43,320 nt of DNA from Hyphomicrobiales bacterium (GCA_027488155.1 JAIYCE010000083.1:1-43320), one strand, 5' to 3'; shown: positions 25,963 to 33,043, counted from the stretch's first letter. A program made the numbers and translations. The notes: generated from the sequence alone by a model not told the origin.

Positions 25963-25980
25963 ATCTCAATTAGATGACAA
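25963..25980 (-). promoter_or_regulatory. weak PHO-box-like element upstream of plcP-like gene
   Basis: The minus strand reads TTGTCAT-CTAA-TTGAGAT, matching the 7-4-7 layout of PhoB sites (CTGTCAT-N4-CTGTCAY). The first half-site fits at 6 of 7 bases, the second at only 4 of 7. It is 40 bp upstream of the start codon. Confidence 0.3.
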
Positions 25981-26050
25981 ACTCGCCCTCAACATCGATT
26001 GCGCCTAATCTTATGGCTATGCCGAATCGTGACGTGTAGGAGAGAGACGC

Positions 26051-26407
26051 GTGCAACCGCCGCGGATTGGGACACCAATTTTCAGGCTTGAAATGCAGTC
26101 CGATGTGCGGGACGAGCGGCAAAGCGCGTCCGAGGGCTGGGTCTATCTCGTTAAGGCGGGCCAAGGCATGGCCAAGGTCGGGCGGGCGCGTAACCCGCCC
26201 CGCAGTGCTGCCCGCGACTGGAAGCCAAATGTGATCGCCTATGCGGCTGTGCCAGACCGCTACAAGGCAGAGGCCATGCTGCACCAGCTTTTGGCTGACC
26301 GACGGGTGGTCGGCTCTAAACTCTATCGGATCGGGACGACTGAGGCTGCTGCGCTGCTGCGCGATCATTTCGGCGAGGTCCGGGTTGTGCCGCCGTCCAA
26401 CCTTTGA
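26051..26407 (+). CDS. T5orf172 / GIY-YIG-like domain protein
   Basis: A GTG at 26051 follows AGGAGA by 8-9 bases, giving 118 residues; the ATG at 26093 is an alternative. Residues about 29-110 contain GWVYLVKAGQGMAKVGRARNP, then AAVPDRYKAEAMLHQLLADRRV and SKLYRI, the signature of the T5orf172 (MUG113) branch of the GIY-YIG superfamily: Y-V in strand one, K-V-G-R in strand two, and the E-x3-H-x5-R-x3-E/K-L-Y helix. These are presumed nucleases or nucleic-acid binders, often phage- or defence-associated. Here it is a stand-alone domain, 45 bp ahead of an aldolase gene. Biological role unknown. Confidence 0.75.
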   Translation: MQPPRIGTPIFRLEMQSDVRDERQSASEGWVYLVKAGQGMAKVGRARNPPRSAARDWKPNVIAYAAVPDRYKAEAMLHQLLADRRVVGSKLYRIGTTEAAALLRDHFGEVRVVPPSNL

Positions 26408-26452
26408 TTGCATGGCCTTCAAGAATCGCAATCCGACCGAGGTCCCGCTTCT

Positions 26453-27244
26453 ATGGCCCATGAACTGAAAACGGCAGGCACTGCTCCGTCCGTCCTGCGC
26501 AACAGCGAACTCGACCAAGAAGCCGTACAAGCCGCGCGCGTCGATCTCGCAGCCTGTTTCCGCATGGCCGCTCGCATCGGCTTGCAGGAGGGCATCTGCA
26601 ACCATTTCTCTGCCATGGTGCCGGGCCGCGACGATCTCTTCCTCGTCAATCCTTATGGCCTCGCCTTCGAGGAGATTACGGCGTCGAGTCTGCTGGTCTG
26701 CGATTTCAACGGGAATGTGGTGGCAGGTGAAGGCCGTCCGGAAGCCACCGCCTTCTACATTCATGCGCGGCTGCATATGCGCTTGCCGCGCGCAAAGGCG
26801 GCCTTCCACACGCATATGCCTTATGCAACGGCGCTCAGCATGATCGAAGGCGAGCCGCTTGCCTATGCCGGGCAAACCTCGCTCAAGTTTTACGGCCGCA
26901 CGGCCATCGACCCCGATTACAACGGCCTTGCGCTCGATGAGCGCGAAGGTGATCGCATCGCATCGGCCATGGGCAATGCCGACATCATCTTCATGCGCAA
27001 TCATGGCGTGATGGTGCTTGGCCCCACCATCGCCGAAGCGTGGGACGATCTCTATTATCTTGAGCGCGCTGCGGAAGTGCAGGTCAAAGCCATGAGCACG
27101 GGACGACCGCTGATCAAGGTCGATCCCTCTGTCGCAAGCGCCGCGGCGGCGCAAATGCGCGAGGGCGACCCCGAAAGCGCGCGGCTTCACCTTGAAAGCG
27201 TGAAGCGCATTTTGGCTAAATCGCAGCCGGAGTTTTTGACGTGA
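26453..27244 (+). CDS. class II aldolase/adducin family protein
   Basis: The ATG at 26453 follows GAGG and gives 263 residues; an in-frame ATG at 26408 adds 15 unlikely residues. The fold is shown by GICNHFSAMVPG (about 47-58), RPEATAFYIHARLH with Glu97, and the metal pair His119/His121 in FHTHMPYATAL, with a third ligand in MRNHGVMVLG. Family members use zinc or another divalent metal to cleave sugar phosphates or to decarboxylate/epimerise short acids; many environmental members are of unknown substrate. It is cytoplasmic. The last 80 bp (27156-27235) recur at 27980-28059, an unusual feature discussed separately. Confidence 0.88.
   Translation: MAHELKTAGTAPSVLRNSELDQEAVQAARVDLAACFRMAARIGLQEGICNHFSAMVPGRDDLFLVNPYGLAFEEITASSLLVCDFNGNVVAGEGRPEATAFYIHARLHMRLPRAKAAFHTHMPYATALSMIEGEPLAYAGQTSLKFYGRTAIDPDYNGLALDEREGDRIASAMGNADIIFMRNHGVMVLGPTIAEAWDDLYYLERAAEVQVKAMSTGRPLIKVDPSVASAAAAQMREGDPESARLHLESVKRILAKSQPEFLT
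27156..27235 (+). repeat. 80-bp direct repeat, copy 1 (inside aldolase 3' end)
   Basis: Bases 27156-27235 and 27980-28059 agree at 78 of 80 positions in the same orientation, 824 bp apart. Copy 1 encodes residues up to SQPEF near the aldolase C terminus. The similarity ends abruptly on both sides, right before the stop codon in this copy. Confidence 0.95.
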
Positions 27245-27265
27245 ATCTGCTGTTGTATTAGGAAT

Positions 27266-27601
27266 TCACAGGCCAATTCGATCGCTACCTTCTAGAAGAT
27301 CACGAAGAACACCCATCACTGGAAAACCATATCCCTTTTCATGTTCGTACGCACGCAGACGGCCTTCCTTGTGATAATTGCTGGTATTGATGTCGGCTCC
27401 TATCATGTAAAGAGCTAGCATTAGGGATTGGAGCTGATCAGTCCCAAAAGCTGCTCGCTTGCTACCCTCACCTGGCCAGTCGATCTCGTAACGGCAGCGC
27501 CATGAATTTTCTGTTTGCTGTTCGGGTGCAAAGATGCGGACTTGAAACTCGGTCTCTTTATCGCCGGTTTTCAAGAACAGTTTATGTTTGATGATAATCA
27601 T
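27266..27601 (-). CDS. small DUF6968-like protein, copy A
   Basis: This 111-residue protein starts at ATG 27601 behind a weak GAG. It contains VRIFAPE, SWRCRYEIDWPGEG, FGTDQLQSLMLALYMIGADI, SNYHKEGRLRAYEHEKGYGFPV and a short tail. About half of its residues match the protein at 28100-28438, so the two are diverged paralogues. The pattern resembles small proteins I recall as DUF6968, an assignment made from memory. There is no signal peptide or membrane segment. Function is unknown. Its ATG overlaps the stop of the porin-fragment frame by 4 bp, probably by chance. GC is lower than in the flanking aldolase. Confidence 0.7.
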   Translation of the reverse strand: MIIIKHKLFLKTGDKETEFQVRIFAPEQQTENSWRCRYEIDWPGEGSKRAAFGTDQLQSLMLALYMIGADINTSNYHKEGRLRAYEHEKGYGFPVMGVLRDLLEGSDRIGL

Positions 27602-27979
27602 AATGATCTCAATAGTTCAGCGGCGGAATGGGTTTTCTTGCGAGACAAGCTGCGTAGCGTTCTGCCGCTTGTCGATGGCATACCGTAGCCAAGATAGAGC
27701 GTCGCACCATTAGCGTAAGCGAGTTGCCAAGCGAAGCTATGTGTTATTTCCCACGGCTTCCGCGTTTTGAGCTTTGTGGCGATTTTTGTTTGCGGATCCT
27801 GAGCGTCGCTGGCGGCATCTTGATCGGCGTCATCATTGTCGCTGGCATCGTCATCGGCATCATCATCTGATGCTGCGGTTAGATCTATGGGATAAGTCAT
27901 GCCGAATTGGACGGCAAAGCCGGTCTTATCCTTGATCGTTGCGACGGGGCTCTTGACGCGGTGGAGTACGGTGGACAAT
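27598..27979 (-). pseudogene. porin fragment, related to the gene at 28902-30269
   Basis: The translated piece LSTVLHRVKSPVATIKDK, then GFAVQFGMTYPIDL, an acidic D/A-rich stretch, and KPWEITHSFAWQLAYANG-ATLYLGYG matches about 107 internal residues of the divergent porin downstream at about two-thirds identity. The N-terminal 220 residues including signal peptide, and the C-terminal 120 residues including terminal Phe, are missing. The frame stays open upstream to 28107, but only by reading antisense through the aldolase repeat, so it is not a credible gene. It is a non-functional remnant whose upstream edge meets the aldolase repeat at CAATTG. Confidence 0.8.
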
Positions 27980-28068
27980 TGCGCGAGGGCGACCCCGAAA
28001 GCGCGCGGCTTCACCTTGAAAGCGTGAAGCGCATTTTGACGAAATCGCAGCCGGAGTTTGCATCGTAA
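27980..28068 (+). pseudogene. class II aldolase 3'-end fragment (80-bp repeat, copy 2)
   Basis: This piece repeats the aldolase end at 78 of 80 bases and keeps the frame: ...LESVKRILTKSQPEFAS then TAA at 28066-28068. The intact gene ends KRILAKSQPEFLT. Nothing of the aldolase precedes it. It abuts the internal porin fragment directly, so the junction is a recombination scar. It keeps a perfectly good stop codon, as if taken from an allele of the same gene. Confidence 0.88.
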
Positions 28069-28099
28069 GTTTGTTCCACGTCGAACGCCCGCAGCGCCA

Positions 28100-28438
28100 T
28101 CAGCCATAAGCCAATTTGTCTGCCCCTATCAACATGTCGCGCATGGAGCTGGGGACAGGAAAGCCATAGCCGTTTTCATTCTCATAAGCACGCAATCGTC
28201 GCTCTTGGTGATAGGTGCTGGTGTAAATTTCAGCGCCAATACGTTTGAGTGTGATCGACAAGGCCTGAAGCGCATCGGCTCCGAATCCTTCGGCCTCGTG
28301 CATACCCTCGGGCCAGTCGATTTCATATTTGCAAGACCATGAATGAGAGAGCGCCTTCGTCGGTTTGAAGATACGGATATCGATCAATTGCTCTCCGTCT
28401 GGCATCCTTATGTAGAGGGCATGTGTAAGAATTTGCAT
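28100..28438 (-). CDS. small DUF6968-like protein, copy B
   Basis: The ATG at 28438 follows GAGAA; a TTG at 28450 is less likely. The 112 residues include IRIFKPT, SWSCKYEIDWPEG, FGADALQALSITLKRIGAEI, STYHQERRLRAYENENGYGFPV and RDMLIGADKLAYG. It is the paralogue of the protein at 27266-27601, with roughly 50% identity over 92 aligned residues. The most conserved block, LRAYE-x-E-x-GYGFPV, is likely the functional core. It is soluble and of unknown function. Both copies sit on the minus strand beside porin sequences in a low-GC patch. Paralogous small acidic proteins in tandem can be immunity proteins, but no toxin is visible here. Confidence 0.72.
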   Translation of the reverse strand: MQILTHALYIRMPDGEQLIDIRIFKPTKALSHSWSCKYEIDWPEGMHEAEGFGADALQALSITLKRIGAEIYTSTYHQERRLRAYENENGYGFPVPSSMRDMLIGADKLAYG

Positions 28439-28544
28439 TGCTGTTCTCAAAAGCTAAGAGGTGGGATTGCTTGCCGACGGAGACAAGCAGCAAATCTGAA
28501 CATTGCTTGCTCGTGGCAGGCTCTGTTTCGGACTGTATTGCATA

Positions 28545-28811
28545 TCATTGTGTCATGGGCGTATTGGTCCGCGCAGATTGTTTCAAGATCGGCAGAAATA
28601 CGTCGAACTGCAGGCGCTTCATCGTTATTTTGTAAGCCGATTGAGCTCCCACCACTCCACCTCCCCGCGCCAGATTGCCCGGCGGGAACACGAGCTGGTT
28701 TGGGTCATATTTTTGAGAGTGAATACAAACCTTAAGGTCGTGGATATCACGCCTAATCGAATCTACTGTCTCATAAAAACTCTTTACCAAAAGGCTTCGT
28801 CGAGCATCCAT
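28545..28811 (-). CDS. hypothetical small protein
   Basis: The ATG at 28811 lies 7 bases after AGGGGAG, a good ribosome site; the longer frame to 28868 is less likely. The 88-residue product begins MDARRSLLVKSFYETVDSIRRD, has a helical first half, a PPGNLARGGG turn region and a basic second half (KITMKRLQFDVFLP). I recognise no domain, signal peptide or membrane segment. It lies between the copy-B small protein and the divergent porin in low-GC DNA, all on the minus strand. The ribosome site and intact frame favour a real gene, but the function is unknown. Confidence 0.5.
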   Translation of the reverse strand: MDARRSLLVKSFYETVDSIRRDIHDLKVCIHSQKYDPNQLVFPPGNLARGGGVVGAQSAYKITMKRLQFDVFLPILKQSARTNTPMTQ

Positions 28812-28901
28812 GGCAATCTCCCCTTTTGCAATAAGAGAGACATAACCCAAAATAGGTATATTGTCCATATAAACAAGGAATAATTTCTGAGATAGGCGAA
28901 C

Positions 28902-30269
28902 TCAAAAAATCTTCGAAACCTGCAATGAGAATTGATAGGCTGTCGTGCCATTCACGAGTTGCGTCGCGGTCCCGTTCTTGATGCCCGACAGGTCAGCGCG
29001 CATGGCCATCGCTTCGAGCGTGATGGAAAAATCCTTCCACGGCTCATAGACGAAATTGGTGCCGATACGCGTTTCGCTATAATCGCGCGAGCCTTGCAAA
29101 TTGAACCCGATGGCGGCCGATGGCGGGGACAGCTGCGACCATGATCCGAAGATGTTTTGCGATAGTTTCGGCATCCAGCCGATCGTGTAATAGGCGAGCG
29201 CGGAGACGCCGGAGACCAATTGCAGCGTGCCGTTCGGCAGAACGACCGCATCCACCGCCGCGCTGCTGAACCGTCCCGTGCCATAGCCGAGATAAAGCGT
29301 CGCGCCATTCGCATAAGCGAGCTGCCAGGCGAAGCTGTGCGTGATCTCCCAAGGTTTTGGGGCTTTGGGCGCTTTGGGGGCTTTGGCGGCGGCTTGTTGG
29401 CCGTCCTTCTGATCGGCGCTCGCGTCCGCCTGATCCGTCTCATCGCCATCGTCATCGCTGGCATCGTCGTCATCGTCAGCAGACGCGGAAGCCGCCACAT
29501 CGAGCGGAAACGACATGCCGAATTGCACGGCGAACCCGGTCTTGTCGGCAATGGTGCCAACCGGGCTTTGCACGCGATGAAGCGCAGCCGACAATTGGGC
29601 CGAGCCCGCCTTCGGCTCAAAGCTAAGGGCTGCCACAAGATCGGGCTGGCTCTGGTCCGTTGTCGTGGTGGTCGGCACGGCAGCGGGGACAATGTTAGAG
29701 AGCGGATCGGCGACCGAACGCGGGCGCGACTGCCCGTCAACTTCCAGCGCAATCTTCGCGGTCAGCGAGGGTGTGATCTTGAATGTCGTGCGGATGAGCT
29801 TGGCGCTCAAATTGGCGCCGCGCAGCGTACCCACAGCGGGGCCGCCGCCTAAATAGTTGAAGGTTGAATCGCTATAGCCGATTTGGGCAAAGACATCTTT
29901 GCCGGTTAGCGAAACGAACAGATAATCGGCGTACCAGCTATGGCTGTCCGAATAATAGCTCGCGCGCGCGAAACCGCGCAGCTCGCCTAAGAACGTTTGG
30001 GTGCGAATGTCGGCGGCGAGCGCGCCGTGGAAGATCAGTTGGTTTTGCTGCTGGCCGCTGCTGAGCCGATTGGACTGCGCGGTCAGCTCAAGCTGCCCGC
30101 CGCCCGCGACGCAGATGCCCGTACTGGGCAAGGCGTAGAAATTTCGACCGTAGGAGTCGCATGACGTTGCGGCATCATCAGCCGAATCCTTGGCCTCCTT
30201 CTCCTTGGCCCATGCCGGGATGGATGCAGCCATGGCGAGAACACAAATGAGAAGGCGCGCGAATCTCAT
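28902..30269 (-). CDS. divergent Omp2-like porin with acidic and Lys-Ala-Pro loop
   Basis: The start is put at ATG 30269, opening a clear signal peptide (MRFARLLICVLAMAASIPAWA); no strong ribosome site is seen, and a TTG at 30320 is the alternative. The 455-residue protein then shows SCDSYGRNFYALPSTGICVAGGG, a diverged form of the Omp2 porin opening with two cysteines, followed by amphipathic beta strands and a terminal Phe (LQVSKIF). Residues about 262-306 form an unusual loop: a D/A-rich acidic run (ADDDDDASDDDGDETDQ) then repeated KAP. It likely forms an outer-membrane channel. It is divergent from the AEC transporter gene, 86 bp away, and an internal piece is duplicated at 27598-27979. 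Confidence 0.8.
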   Translation of the reverse strand: MRFARLLICVLAMAASIPAWAKEKEAKDSADDAATSCDSYGRNFYALPSTGICVAGGGQLELTAQSNRLSSGQQQNQLIFHGALAADIRTQTFLGELRGFARASYYSDSHSWYADYLFVSLTGKDVFAQIGYSDSTFNYLGGGPAVGTLRGANLSAKLIRTTFKITPSLTAKIALEVDGQSRPRSVADPLSNIVPAAVPTTTTTDQSQPDLVAALSFEPKAGSAQLSAALHRVQSPVGTIADKTGFAVQFGMSFPLDVAASASADDDDDASDDDGDETDQADASADQKDGQQAAAKAPKAPKAPKPWEITHSFAWQLAYANGATLYLGYGTGRFSSAAVDAVVLPNGTLQLVSGVSALAYYTIGWMPKLSQNIFGSWSQLSPPSAAIGFNLQGSRDYSETRIGTNFVYEPWKDFSITLEAMAMRADLSGIKNGTATQLVNGTTAYQFSLQVSKIF

Positions 30270-30355
30270 CAGGAGCTTTATTATCCGGTGTGCGCCTGCG
30301 ACCCCTTCAGGGCCGGACAAGCAAGGCGAAACTAAAGGCCCGCCCGGAGGATGTC

Positions 30356-31288
30356 ATGGTCTATTTCCTTGCCACAAGCGCGCCCTTCTTTGCCGTGATT
30401 TTTCTGGGCTGGCTCGCCGGCCGACGCGGCATGTTCGATCTCTCCGCCGTGCGCATTCTCAATGGCTTTGCCTTTTTCGTGGCCACGCCAGCGCTGATCA
30501 TCCGCGTGATGGCGCGCGAACCGATCCTCGAATTGTTCAATCTAAAGTTCTTTCTTGGGCTGGCCGGTGTTGGCATGCTGCAAATGGCGTTTATCGCTGT
30601 CATCATGCGCCGGTTCGGTGGCCAGACCGCCGATGCGGCCATATCACGCGGCCAAGCTTGTGTGGGGCCGAACTTTGCCTTTCTCGGCATTCCGCTGATG
30701 TTGGCCTTTCTGGGGGACGATGCACCTGCGCCGATCGCGCTCGGTCTGCTTGTCGACAATGCCATCATCATTCCATTGTCGATCGGGCTCATTCGTGCCT
30801 TTCAGGAAGGCGGCGGCGATCGGACCCGCCTCATCGGCGAATTGGCGCGGGGTACCCTCTTCAATCCGTTCATGCTGTCGATTGCCGCAGGCTCGACACT
30901 CTCCATTCTCGGCCTCGTACCGGTTGGTCCGCTCGACCGTTTTCTGGTGTTTCTTGGCAATGCCGCACCGCCGACAGGCGTTTTTGCATTGGGCTTGGCG
31001 CTTTCGGGCTGGGGGCTTCAAGGCCGCCTCAGTGCCGCCGCGCCGCTGCTTCTCGCCAAGCTCGTGATGCATCCGCTCCTAGTCGCCTTGGTGATGATGC
31101 TTCTGGGCCTTGGCCCAAGCTGGATCATGGCCGGTGTGATCTATGCTGCACTGCCCACAGCCGCCAATGTCTTCATCATCGCAGAACGTTTTCGCACCGA
31201 CCCCGAGACGGTCGCGGCGGCCATCGTTCTCTCGACGGCTTTGGCAAGTCTCACCTTCCCCTTCACCCTGTGGATTGTCGCAGGTTGA
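30356..31288 (+). CDS. AEC family transporter (auxin efflux carrier-like)
   Basis: The ATG at 30356 follows GGAGG by 8 bases and gives 310 residues. The protein is almost wholly hydrophobic, with about ten membrane helices. It has the family's N-terminal half-repeat (FFAVIFLGWLAGRRGMF), the conserved NGFAFFVATPALI stretch and a C-terminal half-repeat with AALPTAANVFIIAERF. AEC proteins export or exchange malonate, malate or other organic anions in bacteria. It lies 101 bp ahead of the TRAP operon, separated by a hairpin, so it may be a separate transcript. A role linked to the TRAP substrate or product is plausible but unproven. Confidence 0.9.
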   Translation: MVYFLATSAPFFAVIFLGWLAGRRGMFDLSAVRILNGFAFFVATPALIIRVMAREPILELFNLKFFLGLAGVGMLQMAFIAVIMRRFGGQTADAAISRGQACVGPNFAFLGIPLMLAFLGDDAPAPIALGLLVDNAIIIPLSIGLIRAFQEGGGDRTRLIGELARGTLFNPFMLSIAAGSTLSILGLVPVGPLDRFLVFLGNAAPPTGVFALGLALSGWGLQGRLSAAAPLLLAKLVMHPLLVALVMMLLGLGPSWIMAGVIYAALPTAANVFIIAERFRTDPETVAAAIVLSTALASLTFPFTLWIVAG

Positions 31289-31315
31289 GAGCAAGGCCGC
31301 AGGCCAGGACAACAC

Positions 31316-31340
31316 AAGGGCGCTTGCCAGCCGCGCCCTT
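31316..31340 (+). terminator. hairpin after the AEC gene
   Basis: AAGGGCGC (31316-31323) pairs perfectly with GCGCCCTT (31333-31340) around a 9-base loop, 28 bp after the AEC stop. No immediate T-tract follows (TTTT appears 11 bases later), so it may end transcription only partly. Confidence 0.5.
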
Positions 31341-31349
31341 GGCGGCATA

Positions 31350-31368
31350 GTTTTATGCAAAATAAAAC
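31350..31368. promoter_or_regulatory. inverted repeat, candidate operator of the TRAP operon
   Basis: GTTTTAT (31350-31356) and ATAAAAC (31362-31368) are perfect 7-base arms around GCAAA. The element ends 21 bp before the dctP-like start, right where a repressor or activator dimer would act. No regulator gene is adjacent; GntR and LacI-type regulators are usual for TRAP operons. Confidence 0.45.
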
Positions 31369-31389
31369 GTTCAAAAAGGGAGAAAGACC

Positions 31390-32373
31390 ATGGAGCGTAG
31401 ACATTTCCTGAGCCTCGCAATGGCCGCAACAGCAGGCGTTCTGCTGGCAGCCCCGGTTCAGGCACAGACACCCACCAAGCTGAAATGGGCACACGTTTAT
31501 GAAGTGTCCGAGCCCTTCCACATCTGGTCCGTTTGGGCGGCGCAGGAAATCGGCAAGCGGACCAATGGCCGCTATCAGATCGACGTGTTCCCGGCCTCGC
31601 AGCTCGGCAAGGAAACGGACATCAACCAAGGCCTGAAGCTCGGCACCGTCGACATCATCATCTCGGGTTCGAGCTTTGCCGCGCGCGATTATCCGCCGAT
31701 TGGTGTGGGCTATTATCCGTTCACCTTCCGCGATGCCGATCATCTGTTGAAATATGCCAAGAGCGATGTCTTCGCTGAACTCGCCAAGGGCTATGAAGAC
31801 AAGAGCGGGAACAAGATCACCGCACTCAACTATTATGGCACACGTCATACGTCTTCGAACCGCCCGATCGCGAAATGCCCCGATATGAAGGGCTTGAAGA
31901 TGCGCGTTCCGGATGTGCCGGCCTATCTGGCCATGCCGCGCTCTTGCGGCGCGAACACGACGCCGATCGCGTTTGCTGAAGTCTATCTCGCTTTGCAGAA
32001 TGGCACAGTGGAAGCGCAAGAAAACCCACTCACCACGATCGAAGCCAAGAAGTTCTACGAAGTGCAGAAGCACATCGTGCTGACGGGACACATCGTCGAT
32101 CACCTCAATACGGTTGTGTCTGGCAAGACGTGGAAGTCGCTTTCGGATGCCGACAAGAAGATCTTCACCGAAGTCACGCAGGAAGCGGCTGCTAAATCGA
32201 CAGCCGACATCATTAAGCGTGAGAAGGAGCTCGAAGGCGAGTTCAAGCAGAAGGGTCTCACGGTAACGGCCATCGACCGCGCCGAATTCCTCGACGCTGT
32301 GAACAAGAACACGACCTTCGAACAGTTCGGCTATCGCAAGTCGGATTGGGAAAAGATCCAGGCGATCAAGTAA
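31390..32373 (+). CDS. TRAP transporter substrate-binding protein, DctP family
   Basis: The ATG at 31390 follows AGGGAGAAA and gives 327 residues. The export signal MERRHFLSLAMAATAG...AQA has a twin-arginine-like motif. The mature protein shows KWAHVYEVSEPFH, FPASQLGKETDINQGLKLGTVD and the arginine-bearing LKMRVPDVPAYLAMPRSCGANTTPIAFAEVYLALQNGTVEAQENP, quoted only in part as a landmark. This region carries the Arg that clamps the substrate carboxylate in DctP proteins. It binds an organic acid in the periplasm and passes it to the DctQM membrane parts encoded next. The ligand is unknown; the following enzymes suggest a hydroxylated or amino acid-type carboxylate. Confidence 0.93.
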   Translation: MERRHFLSLAMAATAGVLLAAPVQAQTPTKLKWAHVYEVSEPFHIWSVWAAQEIGKRTNGRYQIDVFPASQLGKETDINQGLKLGTVDIIISGSSFAARDYPPIGVGYYPFTFRDADHLLKYAKSDVFAELAKGYEDKSGNKITALNYYGTRHTSSNRPIAKCPDMKGLKMRVPDVPAYLAMPRSCGANTTPIAFAEVYLALQNGTVEAQENPLTTIEAKKFYEVQKHIVLTGHIVDHLNTVVSGKTWKSLSDADKKIFTEVTQEAAAKSTADIIKREKELEGEFKQKGLTVTAIDRAEFLDAVNKNTTFEQFGYRKSDWEKIQAIK

Positions 32374-32390
32374 TCTCATCAAAAGACAGG

Positions 32391-32424
32391 CAGGCGGACG
32401 CATCGGCGTCCGCCTGTTCTTTTT
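32391..32424 (+). terminator. intrinsic terminator between dctP- and dctQ-like genes
   Basis: CAGGCGGACGC (32391-32401) pairs perfectly with GCGTCCGCCTG (32406-32416), followed by TTCTTTTT. It lies 18 bp after the binding-protein stop and 41 bp before dctQ. It would let most transcripts end after the binding protein and fewer continue into the permease and enzyme genes. Confidence 0.9.
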
Positions 32425-32464
32425 CCGCCTCACAGCGCAGAGGCGGCTCGCGAAAGGCCACCCC

Positions 32465-33043
32465 ATGGTAACCACAACGCCCGGCGGCGCCGATGAAGAG
32501 TCGGCTCTGATCACGATTGATGAGGCCGCGCCAGTCGATATTTCCGATTACGCGCATCTCGAAGATTGGATCGCGCTGGGCTTATTCTGGGGGATGTGCT
32601 TCGTTGTCTTTCTGCAGTTCTTCACGCGCTATGTCCTCAACGATTCCTATGCGTGGACGGAAGAGATCGCCCGCTATCTGCTTATGACCGTGATTTTCGT
32701 TGGCGCTGCCATGTGCGTGCGCCGCAATCGCCATATCCATGTCGATTTCATCTATCGCCTTATTCCCAAACAGGCCGGGCGTGTGCTCTCGACCTTTGTC
32801 GACCTCTTGCGCGCAGCCTTTTTTGCCTATGCCGCCGTCTTGATGTGGAAACTCATGGCCATAATCGGGCATGAAGAAATGACCATGGTCAAAATCCCCA
32901 TGAACGCGGTCTATTACTTCATCTTTGGCGGACTTGTCATGGGCGCGCTGCGTTCCTTCCAAGTGGCCTGGATTAACTGGAAGCAGGGCTATTCGATCCT
33001 CGAAAATCCGGAAGCCTATATGGATGAGGGGAGCGCCGTCTGA
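32465..33043 (+). CDS. TRAP transporter small permease, DctQ family
   Basis: The 192-residue protein has an acidic N-terminal stretch of about 40 residues and four membrane helices, beginning at ALGLFWGMCFVVFLQFFTRYV. The family motif region YAWTEEIARYLLMTVIFVGAAMCVRRNRHIHVDF is seen (partly quoted). It anchors and stabilises the large DctM subunit and receives the binding protein at the periplasmic face. Its stop TGA shares one base with the dctM-like ATG at 33043 (TGATG), so the two are translationally coupled. Confidence 0.9.
   Translation: MVTTTPGGADEESALITIDEAAPVDISDYAHLEDWIALGLFWGMCFVVFLQFFTRYVLNDSYAWTEEIARYLLMTVIFVGAAMCVRRNRHIHVDFIYRLIPKQAGRVLSTFVDLLRAAFFAYAAVLMWKLMAIIGHEEMTMVKIPMNAVYYFIFGGLVMGALRSFQVAWINWKQGYSILENPEAYMDEGSAV

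Noticed and set aside
25970-27190. 406-codon minus-strand frame opposite the T5orf172 and aldolase genes
   Set aside because: The plus-strand genes have clear motifs; the antisense product is His/Arg-rich with no recognisable fold.
27598-28107. 169-codon minus-strand frame taken as one gene
   Set aside because: Its first third is the antisense of the aldolase repeat fused to an internal porin piece, so it is a chimera made by recombination, annotated as fragments.
30190-31350. 386-codon plus-strand frame overlapping the AEC gene in another frame
   Set aside because: Arg/His/Cys-rich composition typical of an off-frame reading of GC-rich DNA; AEC has ribosome site and membrane helices.
31141-32514. 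457-codon minus-strand frame opposite the TRAP binding protein
   Set aside because: It runs across the AEC end, a terminator and a promoter region; the plus-strand DctP gene is unmistakable.
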